From NCBI RefSeq assembly GCF_004916975.1, contig NZ_STGQ01000002.1, positions 1,192,079-1,256,078 on the forward strand: 64,000 nt of DNA, read 5' to 3'. Below the pieces are notes generated by a model. The model was given only the letters and a program-made list of their open reading frames with translations, ran no database searches and was not told where the DNA came from. A program made the position numbers and the translations under genes. Shown one piece after another: positions 18,701-26,249 of the stretch (position 1 is its first letter; the number at the start of each line of letters is the position of its first letter). The stretch is from Paenibacillus dokdonensis (GTDB lineage: Bacteria; Bacillota; Bacilli; Paenibacillales; Paenibacillaceae).

Positions 18701-18843
18701 ACAGCTGCGGCCCTGCCCAGCTTCCGCCTTATGAGCTGCGGCCGGAAGTATTCAATTACGAATTCATTCTTATGCCATATTCCAATCAGGCTGTATCGCC
18801 AGCCGTCATGCGAAAGGAGCTAGTGAAACAACATGCCGAATAA
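15694..18843 (+). CDS. Beta-galactosidase, GH2 (LacZ-type)
   Basis: The 1049-residue protein has the five-domain LacZ layout. It has an N-terminal sugar-binding domain (VPGHWQLQGYGKPHYTD), an immunoglobulin-like domain, the TIM barrel, and a C-terminal Bgal_small_N-like domain (WRAPIDNDMY, GRGPGESYADS). The acid/base is E464 in WSMGNESGFG and the nucleophile is E528 in ICEYAHAMGNG. The active-site histidine motifs (RTSHYPNDP, DETDLECHG) are also intact. It hydrolyses terminal beta-galactosides in the cytoplasm, as no signal peptide is present. It overlaps the regulator gene upstream and, by 11 bases, the SDR gene downstream. The three are therefore probably co-transcribed. Confidence 0.96.
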   Translation: MINNRQPQNDWENLEVLQRGRLKDHTYFVSYKDETSALTYERGLSPWFRLLNGSWRFYYAASPGLAPAGFQEEAFDDSAWGKLEVPGHWQLQGYGKPHYTDLYYPFPVDPPHVPSDNPTGCYRRSFHIPAEWAERQIVLRFEGVDSAFHLWVNGQEAGFSQGSRLPSEFDITSLIREGSNQLSVKVYQWSDGSYLEDQDMWWLSGIFRDVSLFARPRMQIRDFTIRTDLNDALDQGELNICVEIGRAGTTDEDRGHYRLKAQLLDENKSNVIGSGSISDMGTASSEELFGIRIQVRQPRLWSAEQPSLYHLLITLEDEQNGMIECIPYRVGFRRIEIAGNTFLVNGVPILLKGVNRHDYHPELGRTVPYQTMLQDVLLMKRHNINAVRTSHYPNDPRFYDLCDEYGLYVMDETDLECHGFELLGNISRISDDPAWKNAYVDRMMRMVERDKNHPSIIMWSMGNESGFGCNFEAMAEWCRTKDPTRLIHYEEDRAGKSVDVMSTMYTSVEKLAELAGAEGPQKPRIICEYAHAMGNGPGGLTEYNDLFRNCEGLQGGFVWEWTDHGLQTVDEQGRSYYAYGGDFGDVPNNSNFCMDGLLFPDRTPSPGLLELKKVIEPVATLAIDLKKGEVELENRLDFSGLKFLEASWSIQADGVLLQSGSVPLPAVKPHSKAQLVLPYDLSGLRVPSLSETYLTIRYVLRTDCIWAMKGHEVATAQFRIPEELLPLQESLPANAGADAATRSLNCTEHGHLLQVSGSDFEIVFNMMDGVIQSWTFAGTDMIANGGGPKLSFWRAPIDNDMYVVQEWRKAYLHLLQQRIDEASWERNGDGGVTVTIRTRIAPPVFDWGFRCICRYTLHGDGRMHVAVDGVPEGTPPKMLPRIGLDLTLPGTLDLVDWAGRGPGESYADSKHANLFGVYHASVDELFTPYMVPQDNGNRTEVSWVSLTSSRGMGLLAVGLPVIEFSAHRYTAEDLEKAGHLKDLTPRDTVSLHLDYRQNGLGSNSCGPAQLPPYELRPEVFNYEFILMPYSNQAVSPAVMRKELVKQHAE

Positions 18844-19615
18844 TCAGAATATTTTGCGTTTGGACGGGAAGACAGCCGTGGTGACAGGAGGTGCCTCGGG
18901 GATCGGTTTCGCCACAGCCGAGCTGCTGGCGGAGTTTGGCGCAAAGGTCATGCTGCTCGATATTCATGATGAGAATGGGGAAAAGGCTGCGGCACGCATC
19001 CGTGATAACGGCGGGCAGGCGCGGTTCTTCCGCTGCAATGTGACTTCTGGAGAGGATTGCAGGCGGACGGCTGACATGATTGCCGCAGAGTTCGGTCAGA
19101 TCGATATTCTCTTCAATAATGCAGGCGTCATTCGCCGTAAAACGGTGGTGGAGCTAGAAGAGAAGGATTGGGATCTAGTCATGGACGTATCCCTGAAAGG
19201 AGTCTATCTGCTCTCCAAATACGTTATTCCGCATATGGCTGCGGGGGGAGGAGGCAGCATCATCAACACGGGTTCGGGCTGGGGACTAAAGGGCGGAGAT
19301 CAGGCGGCTGCTTACTGCGCAGCGAAGGCTGGCGTGGTGAATCTCACCAAAGCGATGGCGATTGACCATGGGCCGCAGAACATCCGCGTGAACTGCGTAT
19401 GCCCGGGCGATACGGACACTCCGCTGCTGCGGGACGAAGCCAAGCAGCTCGGGAAGGAAGAGTCATCCTTCCTCGTATCCTCGGCAACGGGACGGCCGCT
19501 GGAGCGGTTGGGTACGCCGCAGGATATCGCCGGAACGGTTCTTTTCCTAGCGGGCGAGTTGTCTGCCTGGGTCACCGGCAGCGTGCTGGTGGTTGATGGC
19601 GGCGGTCTGGCGTAA
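18833..19615 (+). CDS. SDR family oxidoreductase
   Basis: The 260-residue protein is a classical short-chain dehydrogenase. It has the nucleotide-binding motif TGGASGIG at residues 18-25, NNAG near residue 90, and the catalytic pair Y161 and K165 in YCAAKAG. The C-terminus VLVVDGGGLA is typical. It should oxidise or reduce an alcohol with NAD(P). The substrate is not readable, but its position between beta-galactosidase and the GcvP-like pair suggests a sugar or sugar-derived intermediate. The start overlaps the end of the GH2 gene by 11 bases. The ribosome binding site AAAGGAG is 13 bases upstream, which is rather far, so coupling may help. Confidence 0.9.
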   Translation: MPNNQNILRLDGKTAVVTGGASGIGFATAELLAEFGAKVMLLDIHDENGEKAAARIRDNGGQARFFRCNVTSGEDCRRTADMIAAEFGQIDILFNNAGVIRRKTVVELEEKDWDLVMDVSLKGVYLLSKYVIPHMAAGGGGSIINTGSGWGLKGGDQAAAYCAAKAGVVNLTKAMAIDHGPQNIRVNCVCPGDTDTPLLRDEAKQLGKEESSFLVSSATGRPLERLGTPQDIAGTVLFLAGELSAWVTGSVLVVDGGGLA

Positions 19616-19673
19616 GAAGGTCTAGGTCTGACACAGATAAGCGTTCCAAGATGGCATAAGGAGAGATGACAAT

Positions 19674-21092
19674 ATGGCACAGCATAAACGAGCATCCTCG
19701 CATCCCTATATACCGAACATGATTCCGGAAGTTCAGCGCCAGATGCTGGATGAGATCGGAGTAGAACGGATCGAGGATTTGTACCAGATCATTCCGGATG
19801 AGCTAAAGCTGAAGAAAGAGATGGATATGCCCCCTGCTTTAAGCGAGCAGGAGCTGAGACGGCATGTCAGTCGGCTATTGAACCGAAACGAAAGCACGCA
19901 GGATGTCGTCAGTTTTCTCGGGGCAGGCTGCTGGCCGCATTTCATTCCGGCTGTATGCGATGAAATTAACCAGCGTTCCGAGTTTGTGACCGCCTATGCA
20001 GGAGAGCCTTATGAGGATCACGGCCGGTTCCAGGCTTTGTTCGAATATCAGAGCCTTATGGCGGAGCTGCTGGATATGGATGTTGTGAACGTGCCTACCT
20101 TTGACTGGGCGCAGGCTGCGTCGACCTCGCTGCGGATGGCCGCCCGGATGAACGGACGTACGGAGGTGCTGCTGGCGGGAACGATCGACAAGGATAAGCT
20201 GAAGATCATCGTCAATTACATTACGCCGGACTTGTCTTATCAGCTGGTTGATTTTCGGACAGAATCCGGTGAGCTGGATCTCCAGGATTTGCGTAATAAA
20301 ATCACAAGCAATACGGCCGCGGTATACTTTGAGAATCCATCCTTCTTCGGCACGATCGAATCACAGGGACGGCAAATTGCTGACATTGTTCATGAAGTAG
20401 ACGCGGTATGCGTCGTGGGAGTGGATCCGATTTCGCTTGGAGTACTCAAACCGCCAAGCCAATACGGCGCAGATATCGTATGCGGCGATCTGCAGCCGCT
20501 CGGGATGCACATGAATTACGGCGGCGGCCAGGCGGGCTTTATCGCCACCCGTAATGAAGAGAAGTATGTGATGGAGTATCCTTCACGTCTGTTCGGTATC
20601 GCGCCTACGATCGTGGAAGGCGAGTACGGCTTCGGGGACGTCGCTTATGAACGGACTTCATTCCATGACCGGGAAAAAGGAAAGGAATCCGTCGGAACCC
20701 AAACGGCGCTGTGGGGTATTACGGCGGGGGTGTACCTCGCGCTGCTCGGACCTCACGGCATGCAGGAGCTGGGCCAGACGATCATGCAAAAATCCCAGTA
20801 TGCTGCGAAGCTGCTTGGAGAAATTGAGGGCATGTCCGTCCGGTTGCAGTCCCCATTTTTCAAAGAGTTTGTTGCGGATTTTACGAAGACAGGCTTGACG
20901 GTAGAGGAGGTTCAAAAGCAGCTGCGTATTGAAGGCATTCAGGGTGGCCACGATTTGTCCGCTGACTTTCCTGAGCTTGGTCAGAGCATGCTGCTCTGTG
21001 TCACAGAGGTTCACACCCAGGAGGATATCGAGCTGCTTGCAGCAGCGCTGAAACGCATTTGCAGCCGGGGAATGAAGGGAGTGGAATGCTGA
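19674..21092 (+). CDS. Divergent GcvPA-like PLP-fold protein
   Basis: The 472-residue protein aligns over its length with the N-terminal half of glycine decarboxylase P-protein (GcvPA), including SFLGAG, AIFEFQ-like QALFEYQ and DLQPLGMHMNYGGGQAGF. Key stretches differ from the glycine-cleavage consensus as I recall it. The usual TPYQPEISQG loop reads AGEPYEDHGR here, and the usual SMYDGGTA reads TFDWAQAA. It pairs with the GcvPB-like gene, whose start overlaps its stop. No gcvT or gcvH is nearby, although these usually accompany true gcvPA. I infer a paralogue with an altered substrate rather than the housekeeping glycine decarboxylase, but a glycine role cannot be excluded. Confidence 0.8.
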   Translation: MAQHKRASSHPYIPNMIPEVQRQMLDEIGVERIEDLYQIIPDELKLKKEMDMPPALSEQELRRHVSRLLNRNESTQDVVSFLGAGCWPHFIPAVCDEINQRSEFVTAYAGEPYEDHGRFQALFEYQSLMAELLDMDVVNVPTFDWAQAASTSLRMAARMNGRTEVLLAGTIDKDKLKIIVNYITPDLSYQLVDFRTESGELDLQDLRNKITSNTAAVYFENPSFFGTIESQGRQIADIVHEVDAVCVVGVDPISLGVLKPPSQYGADIVCGDLQPLGMHMNYGGGQAGFIATRNEEKYVMEYPSRLFGIAPTIVEGEYGFGDVAYERTSFHDREKGKESVGTQTALWGITAGVYLALLGPHGMQELGQTIMQKSQYAAKLLGEIEGMSVRLQSPFFKEFVADFTKTGLTVEEVQKQLRIEGIQGGHDLSADFPELGQSMLLCVTEVHTQEDIELLAAALKRICSRGMKGVEC

Positions 21093-22657
21093 TGAAACGC
21101 ATCGCACGCGAGCATCCGGTACGGAATTTTCATCAAGCCAAATGGGATGAGCCGATTATTTTTGAACTGCATAAGCAAGGGGAACGCGGAGTGGAGGCCC
21201 CGCAGGTGGAGCCTGAGATTGAAGCGGCCGTCGGAGATGGTATCTCGGTCATTCCGGACAGCATGATGCGAACAGAGCCTCCGGCTCTTCCGGAAATCGG
21301 TCAGGCTAAAGTGCTGCGTCATTACCTGCGTCTATCCCAGGAAACGATGGGATCGGATTTCAACGTTGAGATCGGCCAGGGCACTTGTACCATGAAATAC
21401 ATCCCGCGCGTTAATGAAATGATGATCCGCACGCCGAAAATGATGGACCTTCACCCGCTGCAGCATGTGGACGATGTGCAGGGCATTCTGGAGGTATATC
21501 ACCGGCTTGATTTGGCGATGCGCGAGATTTCCGGTTTGGACCGGTTCTCCTTTCAGCCGAGCAGCGGTACACAAGCTTTGCTCACGATGGCGTCCATCGT
21601 TCGGGCCTATCACGAGTCGAGAGGAGAGGGAGAGCAGCGCGACGAAATCATCACGACGATGTTCTCTCATCCTTCCCAGGCCGCAACAGCAGTTGTCAAA
21701 GGCTACAAAATTATCACGGTCCATCCGGATGCAGACGGTTTTCCGGATATTGATCAGTTGAAGCGTGCAGTCTCCTTCCGGACGGCCGGTTTAGTCGTAG
21801 CGAACCCCGAGGATACCGGCATTTTCAATCCGCGCATCCGGGAATTCACGGATATCGTGCATGCCGCAGGCGGCGTCTGCTACTACGATCAGGCCAATGC
21901 GAACGGACTGCTCGGCGTTACCCGTGCGAAGGAAGCCGGATTCGATATGTGCTTTTTCAACCTTCACAAAACCTTTGCGGCACCGCATATGTGCGGAGGA
22001 CCGGCAACGGGCGCCCTCGGCGTCACCGAAGCACTTGCTCCATTCCTGCCGGGGCCTGTTGTAAGCCGCAGCGGCGAACGTTACGAGCTTCAGGATCCGG
22101 GAGATCTCAGCATTGGCAAGGTGCGCAGCTTCCATGGCGTGGCTCAGACGGTGCTCAGATCATACGCTTGGATTCGCAGCCTTGGAGCGGAAGGCCTGCT
22201 GAACGTCGCCCAGGTGGCCGTACTGAACAACAATTATCTCTATCATAAAATCCTGCAAATTCCGGGCGCTTCTGCTCCTTATATCAAGGGTAACCGTTTG
22301 GAGCAGGTACGCTACAGCTGGCAAAAGATGACCGAAGATACCGGGGTCACAACCGAGGATGTGACACGACGGATGTGCGACTTTGGACTGCATTACTGGA
22401 CCAGCCACCATCCATACGTGGTACCGCAGCCGTTTACGCTGGAACCTACGGAATCCTACTCCAAGGAGGATCTGGACGAGTACATTCAGGCACTCGCGCA
22501 AATCTCCAAGGAAGCCTACAGCGAGCCGGAAACGGTCAAAAATGCGCCGACCCGCAGCACCGTGCATCGCATTGACGATTCCAGCTTCGATGACCCTGCG
22601 AAGTGGTGCATCACCTGGAGAACTTATTTGAAGAAGACGGCTTCGCCCCAGGAGTAG
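21092..22657 (+). CDS. Divergent GcvPB-like PLP enzyme subunit
   Basis: The roughly 521-residue protein resembles the catalytic half of glycine decarboxylase (GcvPB). The PLP-binding lysine is visible at about K293 in FFNLHKTFAAPH, followed by CGGPATGALGV. TCTMKYIPR corresponds to the usual SCTMKYNPK. The motif normally reading SAHGTNPASA is replaced by FSHPSQAATA, and PNTLG by PEDTG. These changes sit around the cofactor and substrate pocket and suggest a different amine substrate. The ATG at 21092 overlaps the GcvPA-like stop by one base (TGATG). An ATG six bases earlier is also possible. A terminator follows, so it closes the sugar cluster. Confidence 0.8.
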   Translation: MKRIAREHPVRNFHQAKWDEPIIFELHKQGERGVEAPQVEPEIEAAVGDGISVIPDSMMRTEPPALPEIGQAKVLRHYLRLSQETMGSDFNVEIGQGTCTMKYIPRVNEMMIRTPKMMDLHPLQHVDDVQGILEVYHRLDLAMREISGLDRFSFQPSSGTQALLTMASIVRAYHESRGEGEQRDEIITTMFSHPSQAATAVVKGYKIITVHPDADGFPDIDQLKRAVSFRTAGLVVANPEDTGIFNPRIREFTDIVHAAGGVCYYDQANANGLLGVTRAKEAGFDMCFFNLHKTFAAPHMCGGPATGALGVTEALAPFLPGPVVSRSGERYELQDPGDLSIGKVRSFHGVAQTVLRSYAWIRSLGAEGLLNVAQVAVLNNNYLYHKILQIPGASAPYIKGNRLEQVRYSWQKMTEDTGVTTEDVTRRMCDFGLHYWTSHHPYVVPQPFTLEPTESYSKEDLDEYIQALAQISKEAYSEPETVKNAPTRSTVHRIDDSSFDDPAKWCITWRTYLKKTASPQE

Positions 22658-22668
22658 GCTCAAATAGA

Positions 22669-22710
22669 GAAGAGGACTGCTGAATGATCAGCGGTCCTCT
22701 TCAAGTATTT
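22669..22710 (+). terminator. Terminator after the GcvPB-like gene
   Basis: GAAGAGGACTGCTGA pairs with TCAGCGGTCCTCTTC with one mismatch, followed by a weak T-rich stretch. It ends the sugar cluster, and the AT-rich block begins right after it. Confidence 0.8.
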
Positions 22711-22846
22711 TATGGGCTTCACTTCTCATTCCGCTAAACATTCACTTGTTAAATATACATCATATTTAGACATGAATCAGGCCAAGTTCTGTGAGTTGCT
22801 CGATTTGAATTCTCTGTAGGAAAAGCAGCATCAATCCTAACGTATC

Positions 22847-23102
22847 ATGCCGCTGGGTGGTTATCCGTTCGAGACAGGGATCAATGACAAGAACGGTGTT
22901 TTAATATACAGAGGGACCTCAGGTGCCCTTAATCAGTGCTCTAAGCTGGATGCTGAACGAACAACTGAGAACTTCTTGGGATCCTTGAATTCGATTTCTT
23001 TGAGCTATTGAACAGCATGACAATTTCTCGTTCCTGAAGTACGTTCAGAAGTATTACAAAGCCGAGGGAATCAGCGAACTCTCTAAGCGATTGCCGTCTT
23101 AA
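22847..23102 (+). pseudogene. Decayed unrecognised gene
   Basis: From the ATG at 22847 a frame encodes MPLGGYPFETGIN through ENFLGSLNSISL and stops at 23011. In a neighbouring frame coding-like sequence continues as AIEQHDNFSFLKYVQKYYKA and then EGISELSKRLPS, ending at the TAA at 23100. Together they look like one small gene broken by a frameshift. I do not recognise the family. The rest of the stretch 22711-23377 is AT-rich and shows no other gene apart from a possible 15-residue leader ORF at 23283. Confidence 0.35.
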
Positions 23103-23377
23103 TATTCTGTGATTTGACAAACAGACTAGATGTCATCTGGTTTTAATGATATTATCATGGAGCTATTCAGAATCAATTTTGGAATATTTATGATCCGTTC
23201 AGTGGATGAATGGAATGCAAAGTAATGCTGCTGAATAAGAAAGGAGGCTCAGATATTCCCAACTAATTTGGAAGGGGATTGAATGAATATCTCAAACCTT
23301 ACCAAGGGAATTTTTATGTGTTGGCTTTAAAAATAGTTAGAATTATCTTTAAAATACTCCAAAGTGGGATGTGCATC

Positions 23378-25078
23378 ATGAGATTAACAATCGGGAAAAA
23401 GTTAATTGGCTCTTTTTTAATTATTGCTTTTCTTTTAGGGATTACAAGCAGTATTTCATCTTATTACCTCAATATAATTGACGAATCAGATTCTGATTTA
23501 ATTCAAAGACGTGCAGTAATTTTATCGAATGTACAAATCATACAAAAAGATGTTACCAAAGAATTTAGCAGATTACGTGGGTATATGCTTACAGAGGATC
23601 AGGACTCTTTAGACGGTCTTAAGGCCTCTTACGATAATGTGAATAATTTAATAAATGAAACACTTGAATTAGTCCAAATTAAGGAGTTTAAAGAGGAATT
23701 ACAAGTAATGGTTGGACTGAATCAAGAATTCAAACAGAAATATGATCAATTGTTAATAAAGGTTGATAACCATCGACCTTCCAGTGAAATAATTGATTAT
23801 TACAAGAGTGAAGTTATTCCAATAGGTAGTCAGCTTGAACCGATAGCAGAAAAACTAGCAAATGAACAACTTCAATCGATGAATGAAGCTAGTGAAGAAA
23901 ACACCAATATAGTCAGAACAGCAATTACAAATGTAACTATTCTTAGCATTATTGCAGTTGTTATAGCTATTCTAATAGGGTACTTTAGTTCACGGATGAT
24001 ATCGAAGCCTGTAGTATTAATTGCAAATGTTGCGGAGCGAATAGCACGAGGTGATCTAACAACAGAAGATATTCGGGTGAAAAATAAGGATGAAGTGGGT
24101 AGTCTTGCTAAATCATTTAATCAGATGACTGGAAATCTCCGTAACTTAGTTAGACAAATTGGTATGAGTTCTGAACATATAGCGGCTTCCTCAGAGGAAT
24201 TAACGGCAAGTGCGGAACAATCCAGTCAAGCATCGGAAAGTATTACTTTGACTCTCCAAGATGTTACTGCAAATGCTGAAAGGCAATCTAGCAGTGTAGG
24301 CGAAAGTGTTCAAGCAATTAATGAAATGTCATCAGGTATACAACAAATTTCTTCGAGCGCTCAGCTAACGTCTTCTCTTTCTATGCAAACTTCCCAAAGA
24401 GCATTAGAGGGAAATCAATTCATACAAACGACGATTAAGCAAATGGATTCCATACATAGTACAATGGATCACTTGGTGAATGCTGTAAATGAGATGAATT
24501 CCAGCTCGAATGAAATTGAGCGTATTGTAGTTATGATATCCGAGATCGCTGCACAAACCAACCTGCTAGCATTGAATGCAGGAATTGAAGCGGCTAGGGC
24601 AGGTGAACAGGGGCGTGGGTTTGCGGTAGTTGCTGGTGAAGTCCGTAGATTAGCAGAACAATCATCTCAATCAGCTGAGCAAATTTCACAATTGGTTGCA
24701 ACGATCAAAAATCATACGCATCATGTGGTTGAGTCAGTAGAAGACGGAGTTAACGAAGTTGATGAAGGAATTCGAGTAGTTCATATAGCAGGTGAATTAT
24801 TCGGTGAAATTAAGAAAAATGTAGACGAGGTTTCCAATCAGGTTCAGGATGTTTCGGCATCGTCCCAACAGATATCAGCTAGTTCAGAACAGGTATTACA
24901 TGCTATTGAGGAGATCTTAGAGGGATCTAAGTCTGTAGCACTACAATCACAGAATGTAGCCGCATCCACAGAGGAACAATTGGCATCCATGGAGGAAATC
25001 TCTTCTTCTTCATTATTTCTGGCAAACATGGCTGAAGACCTACAGAAATTAGTTGGGCAATTTAAAGTAGAGTCCTAA
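23378..25078 (+). CDS. Methyl-accepting chemotaxis protein
   Basis: The 566-residue receptor has an N-terminal membrane segment (LIGSFLIIAFLLGITSSI) and a four-helix-bundle-like extracellular sensor. A second segment (VTILSIIAVVIAILIGYF), a HAMP domain and a long helical signalling domain follow. The conserved hairpin tip reads IAAQTNLLALNAGIEAARAG. It should sit in the membrane and steer the CheA kinase through CheW. The start ATG at 23378 gives the usual short cytoplasmic N-terminus (MRLTIGKKL), but its ribosome binding site (GTGGGA) is weak. The gene is far more AT-rich than the sugar genes before it, so it belongs to the acquired block. The ligand is unknown. Confidence 0.92.
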   Translation: MRLTIGKKLIGSFLIIAFLLGITSSISSYYLNIIDESDSDLIQRRAVILSNVQIIQKDVTKEFSRLRGYMLTEDQDSLDGLKASYDNVNNLINETLELVQIKEFKEELQVMVGLNQEFKQKYDQLLIKVDNHRPSSEIIDYYKSEVIPIGSQLEPIAEKLANEQLQSMNEASEENTNIVRTAITNVTILSIIAVVIAILIGYFSSRMISKPVVLIANVAERIARGDLTTEDIRVKNKDEVGSLAKSFNQMTGNLRNLVRQIGMSSEHIAASSEELTASAEQSSQASESITLTLQDVTANAERQSSSVGESVQAINEMSSGIQQISSSAQLTSSLSMQTSQRALEGNQFIQTTIKQMDSIHSTMDHLVNAVNEMNSSSNEIERIVVMISEIAAQTNLLALNAGIEAARAGEQGRGFAVVAGEVRRLAEQSSQSAEQISQLVATIKNHTHHVVESVEDGVNEVDEGIRVVHIAGELFGEIKKNVDEVSNQVQDVSASSQQISASSEQVLHAIEEILEGSKSVALQSQNVAASTEEQLASMEEISSSSLFLANMAEDLQKLVGQFKVES

Positions 25079-25140
25079 GTTATTTTGTTACAATCCCAGT
25101 TATACCAAATCAAAAAAAAGGTTATAACGTAGCTGTTCAG

Positions 25141-25290
25141 CTGGGACTGACCCCATAACGTGAGACAAATCAAAACACCTTCAAGAGAGAGCACCCATGT
25201 CGTAAGATATGGAGACAACCTTGGAGGTGTTTTTGCGTTGGCAACAAGAGTTAGCTACCCCATAGAAGTGAAGATGAAAGCCATAATTAG
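25141..25290 (+). mobile_element. Scar of an IS3-family-like element
   Basis: The stretch from CTGGGACTGACCCC through GTGAGACA resembles a left end of IS3/IS150-group elements. It is followed by a piece that translates as ATRVSYPIEVKMKAI, which resembles the first helix-turn-helix of their OrfA. The similarity stops after about 50 codons. No transposase core or right end is seen, so this is a remnant at most. Confidence 0.4.
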
Positions 25291-25371
25291 ATGTGCTAAA
25301 AAAGTACAAGGAGATGGAAAGGAGATGTCACCAAAGATTGTAGTGGAGTGGATCGAATCCATCCAAGGAGA

Positions 25372-25700
25372 GATCAGTGTTACACAAGCGTGTGCATGGC
25401 AGTTGCTTCTGCTGCCACGTTACATGTTGCTGTTTTTATGGCTGCTTTTACACCAGTTGATTCTATGGTTATACTCATTTTTGTTCTCAATTACTTGGAG
25501 TGGGTTGAAACTTTGAATTGATTAGTGGCACAGCACTCATCTTTGATGCAACGAATTCCTCCAATCGCTCAAAGACGAAAGGATCTGTTGATGTCTTGAT
25601 CGCATTGCCTGGGGCATCTGGTGAAGTGTTATCTGGTATGGTTGTGGCTCAATCCAGTTTCACTACACTCTCCCTTGCTGGAGGTTTCATTTCACTATAG
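25372..25700 (+). pseudogene. Broken MFS transporter, C-terminal fragment
   Basis: Shifting frames give MFS-like pieces. VAVFMAAFTPVDSMVILIFV is followed after a frameshift by LGVG, then a stop where a Trp (TGG to TGA) is expected, and then NFELISGTALIFDATNSSN through VLIALPGASGEVLSGM, ending at the TAG at 25698. This looks like the last three or four membrane helices of a major facilitator transporter with at least one frameshift and one nonsense mutation. The remaining bases to 25829 show no gene. Confidence 0.6.
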
Positions 25701-25829
25701 CTTATCCCAGTCGTTATTTGGTCACGTCATGGCGATCAAGAAATTAATAATATCCATATGTAGGATCTGAAGCCACCAAACATGTTAAATTGCATGTAAC
25801 TCGTTGAAAGATCAATAACGACAAAAAGC

Positions 25830-25858
25830 TTGATAAACACATTAGCAGGGATTAATAT
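25830..25858 (+). promoter_or_regulatory. Promoter of the arsR-like/metal ATPase operon
   Basis: TTGATA at 25830 and TAATAT at 25853 are separated by 17 bp. It lies about 45 bases before the repressor start. Confidence 0.7.
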
Positions 25859-25867
25859 GGAAGTATA

Positions 25868-25885
25868 TATTAGCGAGTACTAATA
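25868..25885. promoter_or_regulatory. Probable ArsR-type operator
   Basis: TATTAG and CTAATA form perfect 6-bp arms around a 6-base centre, just downstream of the promoter and before the ArsR-family gene. This is where a metal-responsive repressor would block transcription. Confidence 0.6.
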
Positions 25886-25901
25886 AGTGAGGTGGGGAAT
25901 T

Positions 25902-26249
25902 TTGAATAAATGCTCCGATGTAGATGTTAAAGTTAAATTTTTGCGTGGATTTTCAGATAAGACCCGAATTCAAATATTGAACTGTATTATGGATGAAGAA
26001 AAAACAGTAAGTCAAATTGTTGAAGAGATTAACGGGAATCAGTCGAATATCTCTCAACATTTATCTTGTTTAAAGGGCTGTGGGATAATCGTTGGGCGAC
26101 AAGAAGGGAAGTATTCGTATTACCGTCTGTCTAATGAAAAAATCAAGGGCTTGCTTCTTATGTTTGACGAAATTTTACAGGATATCAAACAGGATGTAGC
26201 ATGCTGTGATCAAAATGATGTTTTGCTTAATGAATGGGGGGGGAGGTAA
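25902..26249 (+). CDS. ArsR/SmtB family metal-responsive repressor
   Basis: The roughly 115-residue winged-helix protein has the ArsR core (FLRGFSDKTRIQILNCIMDE, then NGNQSNISQHLSCLKGCGII). Candidate metal-binding cysteines lie at C4 near the N-terminus, in the recognition region (SCLKGC) and in a C-terminal CC pair. Such repressors release DNA when Cd, Pb, Zn or similar metals bind. I prefer the TTG at 25902, which lies after GAGGTGGGG. A GTG 15 bases upstream lies within that site. Its stop is immediately followed by the ATPase ATG, so both form one operon behind a promoter with a palindromic operator. Confidence 0.9.
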   Translation: MNKCSDVDVKVKFLRGFSDKTRIQILNCIMDEEKTVSQIVEEINGNQSNISQHLSCLKGCGIIVGRQEGKYSYYRLSNEKIKGLLLMFDEILQDIKQDVACCDQNDVLLNEWGGR

